Position numbers and translations under genes: made by a program
Assembly: GCF_000003195.3 (NCBI RefSeq)
Contig: NC_012870.2
Coordinates: 54,518,049 to 54,582,048, forward strand
DNA length: 64,000 nt
DNA from: Sorghum bicolor
Taxonomy: Eukaryota > Streptophyta > Magnoliopsida > Poales > Poaceae
Reading direction: 5' to 3'
Shown here: positions 1-12,246 of the stretch, in pieces
Numbering within the stretch: the stretch's first letter is position 1
How the letters are laid out: every line of letters starts with the position of its first letter
The notes under the pieces: generated by a model
Told to the model about the DNA's origin: nothing
Seen by the model: the letters and a program-made list of their open reading frames with translations, nothing else
Databases searched by the model: none

Positions 1-2886
1 ATGCTTAATAACACAAGCAACTCACTGGACACTCGTTTACGGAGCAAGAGTGATACTAACTCACATGAATAAACAAGTTAACATAACCCAAAACCTATCA
101 TGGCACCAGAGCAGCAAACAACATAAAACAAGTATGCTCAGTAAATAAATCATAAGTAGAGATAGAAAGGTCCAACAAACATGAGTAAGGACATTCTGGA
201 AAGCTTAGGAAATTGTCTACAACTCATCTTTAAACATGACAGCAAGATTCAAACATTAAACTAGTCATTTTAACAAAGTTCCAGGTTCTGTCCCAGAAAA
301 ACAGAGAACCCCTATTTCTGGAACCCAACTTGGAACAGCTATAACTTTTAAACTACTTGGCCAAATAACCTCAAATTTAAACCACAGTTAGTTCAACAAG
401 TTTAGAACAACTTTGTTTTATACAAGTTTCACAGAAAGTCAAGTTATCATTAAGCAAAGTTAAATTACTCACTTGCTGTCCAGAACAGCCTTCAACCCTA
501 TAGTTAATTATTTAATGTCATGATCAAAACACAAACCATGCCAACCATATGACTCATGAGCACAAACATATTACAAGGTCACCAGATCATCAGTTGAAAA
601 CCCCAAAACAATTACTTAACCAGGCATTTATTAATTAATTTTAGATAAGGCATATTTACAAGATATTAGTTAAAGTGCTCAGAAAAATCTACAAAAATTA
701 CAGAGGCACAAGGATAACATCAGATCATCACCATAAAAATTTCAGGACCATTGCACATGCCAAATTAAAGATATGCATTTAACATGTGTCAAGGCATTTA
801 TTTCATAAATTCATAAACATGACTTATATAGTACCAAACAACAGATTTCAGATTATTTATATCCTAGAAATGCCATAAACAAGTTTACCACCAAAATAGA
901 GCACCAGCATAAGCACCAATTATTTTAGGTGATTTAATCCAAGAAACAAGCCATATTTCAAGCACAAATTACATATCACAACTGCAGTGCTCCTAAAATC
1001 ATGAAATAATTATCAGAGCACTCTAAGGCCATGCAAAGGCCACCATAAAAATTTCAGAGCAAACTAATCAGTAAAACCAGAGATATGCATTTATCCATAA
1101 ATAACAAGATTAAATTCTTAATAAATAATTTCTCAGAAAACATGGTTCATTTTATATTTTTATTAAATACTAGCCATCTCAAGAAACAACACAAAATTTG
1201 TTTCACAATTTTTGGATCTCAGAAACAGGAGATATGATTTTTGCAAGAAAGCCAAAAATCAGGATTTTGAATAAAAGAAAAGGAGGGAAAGAGAGAGTCG
1301 CTGACAGGGGGTCCCACCCGTCAGGCTCTTCTTCCTCACGGCCGAGGCGATCTTCGCCGGCGATTTCTCCGTGACGGCGAGGTCTCCGGCCAAACCCAGG
1401 GCATCAACGTGATCCCCAAACCCTAACGACTCGATTGACCCCACTTTTGCCACGGCGGAGCCACCGGAAGGGGCTCACCGTCGACAATGGCGGCTCGGCG
1501 GAGGTGCTCGGCGTTACGCCGGAGCCCTCAGGCCGGTAGAGCGTGACCTAAGGCCTTCTACAGCACCAGCAGGCTAAGGCGAAGCTTCCTAGGTACGCGG
1601 CTTGGCCTGGATCCTCGCGGAGCACGCTGGCCACGAGAGCGTCCAACTCCGGCGGAAGCACGGCGGCGCTGCGCACCGTGTCCGGCAACGGAGAACCCGG
1701 TAGAGCGTCCACCAGGTGGCTCAAAAGCTCGCTGAGGACCTAAGCTACCTCTAGAACCTAACCAAGGACGATGAGAAGCCTCACAACGCTCGGCATTGAG
1801 TTCGCCGGAGAAGAGAGTCACGGCGGACCGATTTGGGGGAAGAAGGAAATGTCGGCTCACCGGTGGGTTTCTCGGCGAGTTAGAGGGTGGAACTTGAAGA
1901 GCGGCTCACGGCGGAGCTTTGGGTGGAGTTTGGTGGACGGAGACGCAGAGAGGAGCACACACGAGCTCGCCGGAGTGAGCTCGCGGCGGAGAGCTCGCTG
2001 CGGGAGCTTTTCTGGCGAGTGGAGGTGAGGAGGAACGAAGTGGACGCGTCCACTCTGCGCGGGCGACGCCGTGGAGGTCATGCACGCGACGAGAGCTGAC
2101 AGACGGGGCCAGGAACGGCGTACGGGCGCCAAATGGCGACGGAGCGCTGCCGGCGGTCGGCCACGTCGACGAGGTCCAAGTCGATTCAGAGACAGCAATG
2201 GCCGACTGACAGAGCGACTTCACCGATGATTATCTCCCAAACCAGAGCGAATTAGGGGATGGCGTAGTTGACAAACTTGGAGTACTAGGCGAGATCTACA
2301 ACTTTGTCAACTAGAGCAAAGACTAGATCGGCCTGGATTGAAAGATATAGAGTTTCCAAAATCGATCACGCAAACTGCAAACCACCCGGGGACTTAGAAA
2401 ATTTTCTAAGTGTGGAAAACAGCCCCAAATCTGCCTTGTGGGCCACTTTTGAGCTATTTGTGATCATTTTCATGAGATGGCCATAAAACAACTTTTGTTC
2501 CTTATAAAATTTGCTACAACTTTGCTGTAGGAAGTTTTGACATGCAAACATTTTATGAAACACTTTTTAAAAACCTAAGCAAAAGAGGTTTCTAGGGTCT
2601 ATTTGAATAAGTATGACTTAAGTGATTATCTTGGAGAAGTGATCAACATGAACATTGCTCCCAAGGTTGAGTTAAGCATAGATAAACTATTTACCAAGGC
2701 ATTAAGCACAAACACAAGCATTGTTCACTCAAACATAGGCATAGGAAGCCTATTTAAACAATTTAAAACACATCTTAGCAAAGAATGACATGTCTCAAGA
2801 TAGATGATGATCATGGATGCTTTGAATAAATGATGATGCTCATGCTATGCACATGTTTGATGCAACCATAACACTGGGGTGTTATA
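1..2886 (-). mobile_element. LTR-like sequence (reverse), inserted in a copia LTR
   Basis: No credible host gene is present. Read on the minus strand, the right edge begins near 2886 with ATAACACCCCAG, close to the TGTAACACCC start shared by many grass gypsy LTRs (family knowledge). Right of 2886 the sequence turns abruptly into the interior of a copia LTR matching 10442 onward, so this edge is an insertion boundary. The block is AT-rich except for a GC-rich island at about 1300-2230 holding several overlapping short ORFs, none with recognisable domains. The terminal TG is not intact (TA), and the left end lies outside the window, so the element type is an inference. Confidence 0.45.
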
Positions 2887-4688
2887 GGCGTGGCAAGTTT
2901 GAGAGGCTAACTTCTTTGGGAAAATGTTTGTAAAAATGCTAACACACATGCACATGGTGGTGTACACTTGTTGGTGTTGGCACACTTTACAAAGGAGGTG
3001 GTGTTCCTAGGGTTGAGAGAGGTGTGGGTTCCTCTCTCCCTCCCGTCGAGCTTGCGAGGCGGGATTCGGCACTTTTGAGAAAATTAAGTGCATATTTTCT
3101 ATTGCACCGGTGGGAAATTTGGAGAAGTCGCGGGACCGGACGCTGGTGCTGGCAGCACCGGACGCTGGTCCAGAGCGTCCGGTGTGGTGACAGTGGCGCA
3201 GGTGTGCACCGGACGCACCGGAGTGAGTCCGGTGCTTAGCGTCGGGTGTGCGGGTGGTTTGGCGACCCTCTCTGCGCATGAGTCCGGAGAGCACCGGACG
3301 CTCAGGGTGCATCCGGTGGCTTGCGTCCGGTGACCGTGCGAGTTTGCGGAGCTCTCTGCGCACGAGTCCGGTGTGCACCGGACGCGTCCGGTGTGGACTA
3401 GTTGAGCGTCCGGTGGTGCTGTGTCAGGCGCGAGTGTGTGGTAGCCGTTGGCGGCAACGGTCGAGTTCAAACGGCTAGTGACACATGGCTGACGCCTGAG
3501 CACCGGACGCTGAGGGTTGAGCGTCCGGTGGCTCCCTGTGAGCGTCCGGTGCCCACGTGTTTTGCCCAGTGAAGGGGCAACGGCTAGTTTAGCCCTTGGG
3601 GCTATAAATAGAAGTGGTGGCCTGCCTTGGCTGGTGCTGAGCACCCTTGGGACTTAGTGTCCATGCTTGGGGAGTGCTAGTAAAGCCTCTAACTCACATA
3701 TGCTTGATAGTGATCATCTGATTGTGTGAGTGAGCGATTCTAGTGCGTTGCATTGAGAGATTGCATCGAGTGGCACTAGGTGTTCGTGTTGCAAGCCGGT
3801 GGTGCTTGTTACTCTTGGAGGTGGCCACCTCCTAGACGGCTTGGTGGCTTGTGACTCCGTCGAAGCACGCAAGGAGATTGTGCGGTGCTCCGGAGAAGAG
3901 ATTGTGAGGGGTACGGTGCTCACCCCGCGGGGATCGCGAAGAGCAACTCTATTGGATCGTGCGTGTCATTGAGCTACCTCACTTGTGGGTAGGTTCTTGT
4001 GGTGTCCTAGTGGGGACGAGGTTCGTGTAACACCTCTTAGCCGCCGAACCACCAAGTGTTGGTCGACACAACGGGGACGTAGCTTGGTGGCAACCAAGTG
4101 AACCTCGGGAGAAAATCATCGTGTCAACATTGTTCTTCCCGTTGGTTTGCAAGTCCCTAACACAAGCTTGTTCTTACATTCATATATTTGTGCTTGTGTA
4201 GTTGCTCTTGTAATTAGTTAGCTTGTGTAGCTTGCTAGTTACCTTCTTGCTTGTGTAGCTAGAAGTAGTTCCCTTGCGTGACTAATTTGGTTTGTGTAAC
4301 CTTGTTAGTCACTTTGCTTAGTTTGTGTAGATAAGTAAGTTGCGCTCTCTAATTTGGCATTAGTTGCCTTGTTATTGAGCTTGCTAGTGAGCTTAGGCTT
4401 TGTGCGCTTTGCCTCACTAGTTTGTGTAGGAGCTCCCCCGGTTTGCAAAGTACTAGTTGCATTGGTTTGTGTGACCTTGCTCCTAGAATTGTTTAGGTGA
4501 GCTCTTGCTAAGGTAGCACCTTGTTTGCTTGTTTAGGATCTTTTACAAGGTGCTAGAGAACTTAGATAGAGGGGTGTAGTCTTGGCTAGACCGATAGTTT
4601 TAATTCCGCATTTGTTTCGGTTAGCCAGCGTAATAATTTTTAGAAAGGACTATTCACCCCCCCTCTAGTCCGCCATCTCGACCCTTCA
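2887..4688 (+). repeat. 5' LTR of copia element, first ~595 bp missing
   Basis: Aligns to 10442-12246 with scattered mismatches by eye. The first 595 bp of the LTR (equivalent to 9847-10441) are absent, replaced by the LTR-like block ending at 2886. Relative to the 3' copy it lacks a 24-bp hairpin near 3130 and carries an extra GTGCACCGGACGC-type segment near 3372. It ends CGACCCTTCA, directly followed by the PBS. Confidence 0.88.
3603..3610 (+). promoter_or_regulatory. TATA box in copia 5' LTR
   Basis: TATAAATA preceded by a GC-rich block and a CACGTG core at 3553-3558. The same sequence recurs at the same LTR position in the 3' copy (11162). This is the expected place for the U3 promoter. 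Confidence 0.65.
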
Positions 4689-4690
4689 AG

Positions 4691-4702
4691 TGGTATCGGA
4701 GC
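4691..4702 (+). other. Primer binding site (tRNA-iMet type)
   Basis: TGGTATCGGAGC lies two bases after the LTR end. It differs by one base from TGGTATCAGAGC, the usual plant copia site complementary to the 3' end of initiator tRNA-Met. Confidence 0.8.
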
Positions 4703-4739
4703 TAGGTCTCTCAATTGAGGTCTTCACCGACCCGAGAGG

Positions 4740-6581
4740 ATGGCGGCTTATGGGCTAGATGTTGAGTGTCCACACATTTTTGATGGCACACACTGTGCAC
4801 AGTGGAGAAATTAGATGACATGCAATTTTAAGTTTATTTCTCCTCAAATGTGGTGGATGGTAGATGTAGTTTTTTCTCATGTGTTGGATGAAGAGAATCT
4901 AACTCAAGCACAAGAGAAATGTCTACATCTCGACTACCAAGCTACTAACATCTTCTATTCATCCATGAAAGATAACATATTTGGTGAGATCATGGATATG
5001 AAGTCCGCTCATGAGATTTGAAGTTATCTCAATGAGAAATATGGGGCGATCACCAAAGAAGATGATGTGCCAAAGGTGGATGCACGTGAGGATGTTGAAC
5101 ATGACCACAACAAGGTGGTTGTGGAGGATTGCTCCACCTCATGGTCAAGTGAGGATGAAGATGATGGCTATGAGAGTGATGCTTCTACAAGCTCATCCAC
5201 TTCATCACATTCCTCCATGTCTCACGGTGATGGCAAGGTATGTATTGGAGGTGTGATTGTTGATTGTGATGATCCAAATTTTGAGCTTGTATGTAGAATC
5301 ACCAAAGCTTTAAGAAATGAGATGGCTAAAATAAGTAAATTGAAAAATGAAAACTCATTTCTAAAGACCACATGTGAACAACAAAAGCATCTACTTTATG
5401 TTACTACTTGTTCACATGAGGAGCTAAAATTGATTCATGAGGAACTTTGTGTTGCTCATGACAACTTGGTAAAAGATTATGCTTTTCTCACTAAGAAACT
5501 TTCTAATGAAAAAATTAAAACTAGTGAGAGCTCATCACTTGGGTCAAATGATCAATCACATAGTGTTACTAACCCTTGTGATGTAGGCAAGAAGCATGTA
5601 TCCACCTCTTGTGATGATTTATTATCTATGCCATGTTCTTCAAATATAGATGATTATTCTACTTCTATATCTTGTGAGACTAACCTTTTGAAGGAGAACA
5701 ATGAGCTCAAAAATGAAGTGAAGATTTTGAGCAACAAGTTAGAGAGGTGCTACAACTCAAATGTCACCTTTGAGCATATATTGAAGACTCAAAGAAATTA
5801 TGGTGACAAATGTGGCCTTGACTTCAAGAAGAAGATGACAAAGGGAAAAAGAAAGCAAGAGAGAGAAAAGCTCTCTCATTTTATGTGCTATCGGTGCCAT
5901 GAAGTGGGTCATCTTGCTAATGGTTGCCCAAACAAAGAGAAGCTCAAGAAGATAAAAGAAGAAGAGAGGCTAAAGCATGTCAAGTGCTTCAAATGCCGCA
6001 CTTGGGGTCATCTCACCTCAATGTGCCCAACCAAGCAATTGGTGAAGCATCAAGCGAAGCCTCAATAAAAGCCCCAAGTTGATCAAGAAAAGAATCCCCA
6101 AGCTCAAGTCAAGATCTACCATGAAGATGGTGGTGACATGGGGATGATGAAGAAGAAGACAAGAAGGGGAGGTAGACAATCAAGATCATCAAAAGACCTC
6201 TCCCACATCAAATGCTTTGAGTGCAAGAATGATGGACACTTTGCCTCGAAGTGTCCTACCAAGCTTGAGAAGAAGGCTCAAGCAACTCTCAAGAGGCAAG
6301 GCAATAAGAAGCAACACATGAGCAAGGAAGAAAAGGCTCAATCAAAGCGAAGTTGCTACTTATGCCGGGAAAGGGGACACATGGCTTATTCATGTCCCCT
6401 AGGTAATAGTTCTAAGCCTATTTCAATTGACAATCATAATATGCTTAGAAAGGATAGTGATGGTACCTCTATGGTTACTATTGCAAAACATCCCGCTACT
6501 CATACTAAGGCATCGCCTAAGTATGTTGCTCCTAACTTGAGAGGACCCAAATTAGTTTGGGTACCATCAAAAAGTGGATGA
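4740..6581 (+). pseudogene. gag: Copia gag polyprotein, three in-frame stops
   Basis: One reading frame runs from ATG 4740 to the stop at 6579, about 613 codons, broken only by in-frame TAG 4812, TGA 5019 and TAA 6066; no frameshift is needed. The N-terminal part (MAAYGLDVECPHIFDGTHC, then PQMWWMVDV and HEI-SYLNEKYG) matches the UBN2/copia gag fold. A coiled-coil-like, charged middle follows. Four CCHC zinc knuckles are intact: CYRCHEVGHLANGC, CFKCRTWGHLTSMC, CFECKNDGHFASKC and CYLCRERGHMAYSC, two before and two after the TAA. The product would package element RNA in virus-like particles. The first two stops sit where family members carry Trp, so TGG to TAG or TGA by transition is likely. Confidence 0.87.
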
Positions 6582-9500
6582 TTGTGTGTAGGTACCATAG
6601 GCATTGGAGGCTTGATTCAATTAATCCTATAATCATTCATCATATGATTGAGTCAAGTATTGAAGCCTAGTGCACATCCAAACCCAATGCCATGACAAGA
6701 TAGTGAAGTCCAAGTGCTACAACATACAAGTGCAAATATTCAAGTTGTGGTATTTTATTGGATTATTTGATGGCTTGCAAATACATGAGTTGAAGCTTGC
6801 AAATTAGATGATCATGAGCTAACCAAGGTATATCTCTGTTGATCACATTCTTTTGGGTGCATATAAGTTGATTGAATTGGATATATATGCAATATTGCTT
6901 GCTATAAGATGATTGAATGGATAAAATGATTAGTAATCAAGTTTGGATTGACTTGAGTTGGATAAGTTCATAAGATAATATTTAGTAAGTGGATTGAATG
7001 GATATATGTCTTGTGAAAGTATTCAATCAAGTTGATTTCAAGTTTGATTCAATTTGAACAAGTATAGCTCAATTGCTTGAAATCTGTCTAAATATTGAAA
7101 ATCTGAGCTAGCAGTGATCAAGTCTGAGTTTGAGTGATCAAATCTATTTGGAATGGCTTTAAATTTGGTACGCGTGCTGTACACTTATCATAGAAGATTC
7201 TGTAGAAATTTCATGAGAACTGGATAAGGGATACTTCGGTTTTGGAGTGGATCTTATCAGCTATAGTGCAGCAGATTTCAGCATGTAGCAGTGGTGGAAG
7301 AATTGAAATCTGGTAGCAATCTAGAAGTCAAATGAAGCTCAAATTTTTATAGCTGCTAAATGACTTAGTGAATCACATCTCCACCAAATTTCGTAGCATT
7401 TGGATATGTACATTGTGAGATATAGATATTTCTTTAAAGGGTACAGAATCTGTCAGAAAAGTGACAAATATTGGATTGATCTAGAGTCACTTAAATTGAA
7501 AGGTCGTCAAGTTGGAAATATGATTATAAGTGTTTGAGGCACCTAAGTTTGGTTTTGAATTGATCTAGAAGCATGACAAGTAATGAGTACAAGGTCATTT
7601 GATTGTGGAATGTACTTGGTGTACACTTTTAATACTCAAATTGAACATCAAGATCAAACTCAAGATGAAGATGAAGTTTAAGTTCTAGTAACTATTGGAG
7701 ATCATTTGGTAGAAAGAAAAGGACTTAAACAAGTAGAAAGAAAAGATCTTAAAGAAGGATTAATGGTTACTCATCACATTAAGTCCGTCACTTGAATCAA
7801 TCAATCAAAGGCAATTCAAATAAGTGTCAAAAATGGTTCTTTGGAGAGAGGTCACTTCTCCCTATGAGAGGGGCATGCCGCCCGAGGAGTGGGTAAACTA
7901 AGTGTGGTGCTTGGAAGGCTAACATGGAAGTGGTGATCTAAAGGACATTTGAGATACTTAGTTGAAGCAATCAAAAGGGTTGATCAAGAAAGCAAGCAAC
8001 ACCCAAAGAGAGCTAGTCATGATGTTCAAGTGGTATTCTTATTAGTTCTCTCATGCAAGCAATGATCAAGAAAAGATGAAGCAAGCCAACCACAACAAGA
8101 CAATGCACTTGATCATAAAGTGGTTTTCATTTCATATGGGTGAAGATTTGATCTATCAATTGACATTTATAATTTGTCTTCACCAAGCTTATCAATTGGA
8201 CTTCACATTGCTATTGGAGAAATGAATTGGAATCTATGTGACTATCCTCTTCTCCAACACTGCAAAGGTATCATTGTAATGTGCATGATCATTTCATCCC
8301 TTACTAGTATGTGGTTAGTGCACATAGTACATGCTCAATAGGATCATGCATGACAAATGAAAAGTTTAAATTCATAACCTACCACTATTGCTTGATTGAT
8401 TAGTTGATCTAGTGGTATGTATATGAGTTTGTTCATGAGCTAGTGAACCCAAGTACTTGATCTATTTTAGATTGCTAACAAGTGACAAGTACAACATTGG
8501 CAAGATAACCCTTAATATGAGGTGTGAAAAAGCTTGTCATTGGTTCAAACCGGACTTGGAAGCTTAGGCAAATCAACTTAGTTCAAGTCAACAATTAGAA
8601 GCTCATGAAGATAAGAGTACAAGAACAAGACAACAATGCAAATGGATATCTAGACTCAAATGTTTCTTCAAGTGATATCCTACAATTGGTACTCATGATG
8701 GTGATAGCAAATGTTCAAGAAAGTAAGCAAGTGGTTCCATACTAGAAGATCTTATTGGTAGAAGAATCCCATATGGTATCAGACAAGATATTTCAAATGA
8801 TATCACATTTATACATATGGTATCTATCATACAAGAAGGTGGTTCCACAAGTGATCCTCAACTTTAAGTAATCATCAAGCAAAGAAAAGTTCCCTCACCA
8901 ACAAGATTGACAAGTGAATGACCCATGCTATGACATAGGGGGAGTGCCCCACCAAATGGTATCAAGGTCAAAGATCCTATGTGGTATCTCAAGAGCAAAT
9001 CAAGTAATGTCATTCCAACACATATGGTGATGTCCATCACAAATGCATAGATTCTAAGCCATCAACCAGTCATCTCCCAATGCAATCCTTTGTCACAATG
9101 AGATTCACACTTTTTCAATTGGTATGAAGTGACTTAATTGGTATCACATACCTTTTTATGGAAATTGATGACAAAGGGGGAGAAGTTGGAACAAAGATAT
9201 GATTGGGGATAAGTTGGACAACAAAAGATATGTTTCAAGGGGGAGAGATCAAAGATGGACATGGACAAGGGAGCAACATTAAGGAAAAGAGTTGGATCAA
9301 AAGTCTTGGACAAGGAAAGCACACAAGTAGGGGGAGCAAGCTCATGAACCTTGTTTGTTTGCATTTGATATGTGCATATTCATGTGCTTGCTTGCATTGC
9401 ATAAGTTTTAAATTCAATATGCATGCTTGTGTGGTGTATGCTAGTTATAGAACTTGATTGATGATATGATAACTAGCATGCATAGATTGGTAGCTAGACT

Positions 9501-9832
9501 TGTGTTCTTCAAGTAAAAAGACTAGACCCTTGCTTTTAATGTTGATCTCACGGGGTTTCTAGTGTTTTTGTTGTCTAGCTACACATGGTGCTAAGGATGG
9601 TGTACATTGAATGCTTCAAATGATATCGAATTTGGTATCGAGCTACAAAAGTTTATTCTATACACCTTAGCACTTAGTAGGGTTTTATGATGATTATCCA
9701 ATTCTTGACATAGATCTTAAATATTGGATAAGTAGCATAAAATCCAAAACAAGTTAGCAATTTACACTTGTGTGAAGTGCTAGCTTGAAAAAGCTTATTT
9801 TCCATATCTTTGTAGAGTTGTCATCAATTACC
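6582..9832 (+). other. Non-coding internal region of copia element
   Basis: This 3.25 kb is AT-rich and full of stops in all frames, with none of the copia pol landmarks (protease DTG, integrase HHCC, RT YVDD). Many phrases such as CAAGTGG, GATCAAG and TTGATT recur without clear periodicity. I see no gene; it resembles the filler interior of large non-autonomous retroelements. Confidence 0.6.
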
Positions 9833-9845
9833 AAAAAGGGGGAGA
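9833..9845 (+). other. Polypurine tract
   Basis: AAAAAGGGGGAGA lies immediately before the TGAAAGG start of the 3' LTR (one intervening T), the standard plus-strand priming site for copia elements. Confidence 0.8.
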
Positions 9846-9846
9846 T

Positions 9847-12246
9847 TGAAAGGTCCTTGTTTGGTTTTGGTAATTGAGTGACAACTTAGGTGGACTAATA
9901 GTGTTTATGTGAGATACACAGGAGATTAGTCCACAGGTGATGATGTAATGATGGAGGATCTCATTTCATATGAGACATGACATGGAGTCATGTGACCAAG
10001 GTGGAGAAGATCAAGATGAGGCTTGGCTCGATGGACCAGTTGCAAGAGTGAAGGGCAAGTCGGAGGCTTTTGAAGCGAGGGATCGCGTGTGACGGTGAAG
10101 CTTGAGCAAGACTTGGCGCCGATGGACCGAGGCAACGGTGAAGAGCAAGTGAGGTCAAGATCGATGAACCAATACGGTCACGTGATGATGTGATGTGGAT
10201 CATATCATTTGGTGATTGGTTGGTGCATGTGTTGCATCAACATTGGAGGAGATGGAATGGAATGCGCAAGGCAAAGGTATAACCTAGGGCATTTCCATTT
10301 CACTGGTCATAGGTGTGTAGAGAAGTTTATGACCGAATTTAGGATAGATGGTCGTACTATCAAGAGGGGCAAACTTGTTTGCATATCGGTCATCTAGTGC
10401 CACTTGAGCGATATAACTTTGCATATGTGTTAGGATCGAGTGGCGTGGCAAGTTTGAGAGGCTAACTCCTTTGGGAAAATGTTTGTGAAAATGCTAACAC
10501 ACATGCACATGGTGGTGTACACTTGTTGGTGTTGGCACACTTAACAAAGGAGTTGGTGTTCCTAGGGTTGAGAGAGGTGTGGGTTCCTCTCTCCCTCCCG
10601 CAGAGCTTGCGAGGCGGGATTCAGCGCTTTTAAGAAAATTAAGTGCATATTTTCTATTGCGCCGGTGGGAAATTTGAAGAAGTCGCGGGAGTGTTTCTCG
10701 CTGAGAAACACTCACCGGACGCTGGTGCTGGCAGCACCGAACGCTGGTCAAGAGCGTCCGGTGTGGTGACAGTGGCGCAGGTGTGCACCGGACGCACCGG
10801 AGTGAGTCCGGTGCTTAGCGTCCGGTGTGCGGGTGGTTTGGCGACCCTCTCTGCGCATGAGTCCGGTGAGCACCGAACGCTCAGGGTGCGTCCGGTGGCT
10901 TGCGTCCGGTGACCGTGCGAGTTTGCGGAGCTCTCTGCGCACGAGTCCGGTGTGGACTAGTTGAGCGTCCGGTGGTGCTGTGTCAGGCGCGAGCGCGTGG
11001 TAGCCGTTGGTGGCAACGGTCGAGTTCAAACGGCTAGTGACACGTGGCTGACGCCTGAGCACCGGACGCTGAAGGTTGAGCGTCCGGTGGCTCCCTGTGA
11101 GCGTCCGATGCCCACGTGTTTTGCCCAGTGAAGGGGCAACGACTAGTTTAGCCCTTGGGGCTATAAATAGAAGTGGTGGCCGGCCTTGGCTGGTGCTGAG
11201 CACTCTTGGGACTTAGTGTCCATGCTTGGGGAGTGCTAGTAAAGCCTCTAACTCACATATGCTTGATAGTGATCATCCGATTGTGTGAGTGAGCGATTCT
11301 AGTGCGTTGCATTGAGAGATTGCATCGAGTGGCACTAGGTGTTCGTGTTGCAAGCTGGTGGTGCTTGTTACTCTTGGAGGTTGCCACCTCCTAGACGGCT
11401 TGGTGGCTTGTGACTCCGTCGAAGTACGCAAGGAGATTGTGCGGTGCTCCGGAGAAGAGATTGTGAGGGGTACGGTGCTCACCCCGCAGGGATCACGAAG
11501 AACAACTCTATTGGATCGTGAGTGTCATTGAGCTACCTCACTTGTGGGTAGGTTCTTGCGGTGTCCTAGTGGGGACGAGGTTCGTGTAACACCTCTTAGC
11601 CGCCGAACCACCAAGTGTTGGTCGACACAACGAGGACGTAGCTTGGTGGCAACCAAGTGTACCTCGGGAGAAAATCATCGTGTCAACATTGTTCTTCCCG
11701 TTGGTTTGCAAGTCCCTAACACAAGCTTGTTCTTACATTCATATATTTGTGCTTGTGTAGTTTCTCTTGTAATTAGTTAGCTTGTGTAGCTTGCTAGTTA
11801 CCTTCTTGCTTGTGTAGCTAGAAGTAGTTCCCTTGCGTGACTAATTTGGTTTGTGTAACCTTGTTAGTCACTTTGCTTAGTTTGTGTAGCTAAGTAAGTT
11901 GCGCTCTCTAATTTGGCATTAGTTGCCTTGTTATTGAGCTTGCTAGTGAGCTTAGGCTTTGTGCGCTTTGCCTCACTAGTTTGTGTAGGAGCTCCCCCGG
12001 TTTGCAAAGTACTAGTTGCATAGGTTTGTGTGACCTTGCTCCTAGAATTGTTTAGGTGAGCTCTTGCTAAGGTAGCACCTTGTTTGCTTGTTTAGGATCT
12101 TTTACAAGGTGCTTGAGAACTTAGATAGAGGGGTGTAGTCTTGGCTAGACCGATAGTTTTAATTCCGCATTTGTTTCGGTTAGCCGGCGTAATAATTTTT
12201 AGAAAGGACAATTCACCCCCCTCTAGTCCGCCATCTCGACCCTTCA
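9847..12246 (+). repeat. 3' LTR of copia element (2400 bp)
   Basis: Begins TGAAAGGTCC after the PPT and ends CGACCCTTCA. It contains a TATA box (11162-11169), an array of CCGGACGC/GCGTCCGG octamers upstream of the TATA, and a downstream half with many TTGTGTAG-like repeats. It carries a perfect 11-bp-stem hairpin at 10689-10713 that the 5' copy lacks. Confidence 0.92.
11162..11169 (+). promoter_or_regulatory. TATA box in copia 3' LTR
   Basis: TATAAATA at the position equivalent to 3603-3610. In the 3' LTR it could drive outward transcription into 12247 onward. Confidence 0.6.

Larger units (their letters stand above)
2887..12246 (+). mobile_element. Ty1-copia retrotransposon, gag-only, 5' end interrupted
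   Basis: An LTR element with a truncated 5' LTR (2887-4688), a PBS matching initiator tRNA-Met, a gag frame (4740-6581), about 3.2 kb with no coding capacity, a polypurine tract (9833-9845) and a full 3' LTR (9847-12246). The LTR ends TGAAAGG and CCCTTCA form the expected short inverted repeat. No protease, integrase, reverse transcriptase or RNase H motif is readable, so movement would need enzymes from a relative. The gag with several CCHC knuckles and the long LTRs suggest the SIRE/Maximus side of copia (inference). The target duplication cannot be checked because the left end lies beyond the interrupting insertion. Confidence 0.85.

Noticed and set aside
3007..3644. ORFs up to 181 aa in the copia LTR (both copies)
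   Set aside because: Arise from the CCGGACGC octamer array; no family, and frames differ between the LTR copies.
6066..6068. Programmed stop readthrough in copia gag
   Set aside because: Two other stops in the same frame make plain decay the simpler explanation.
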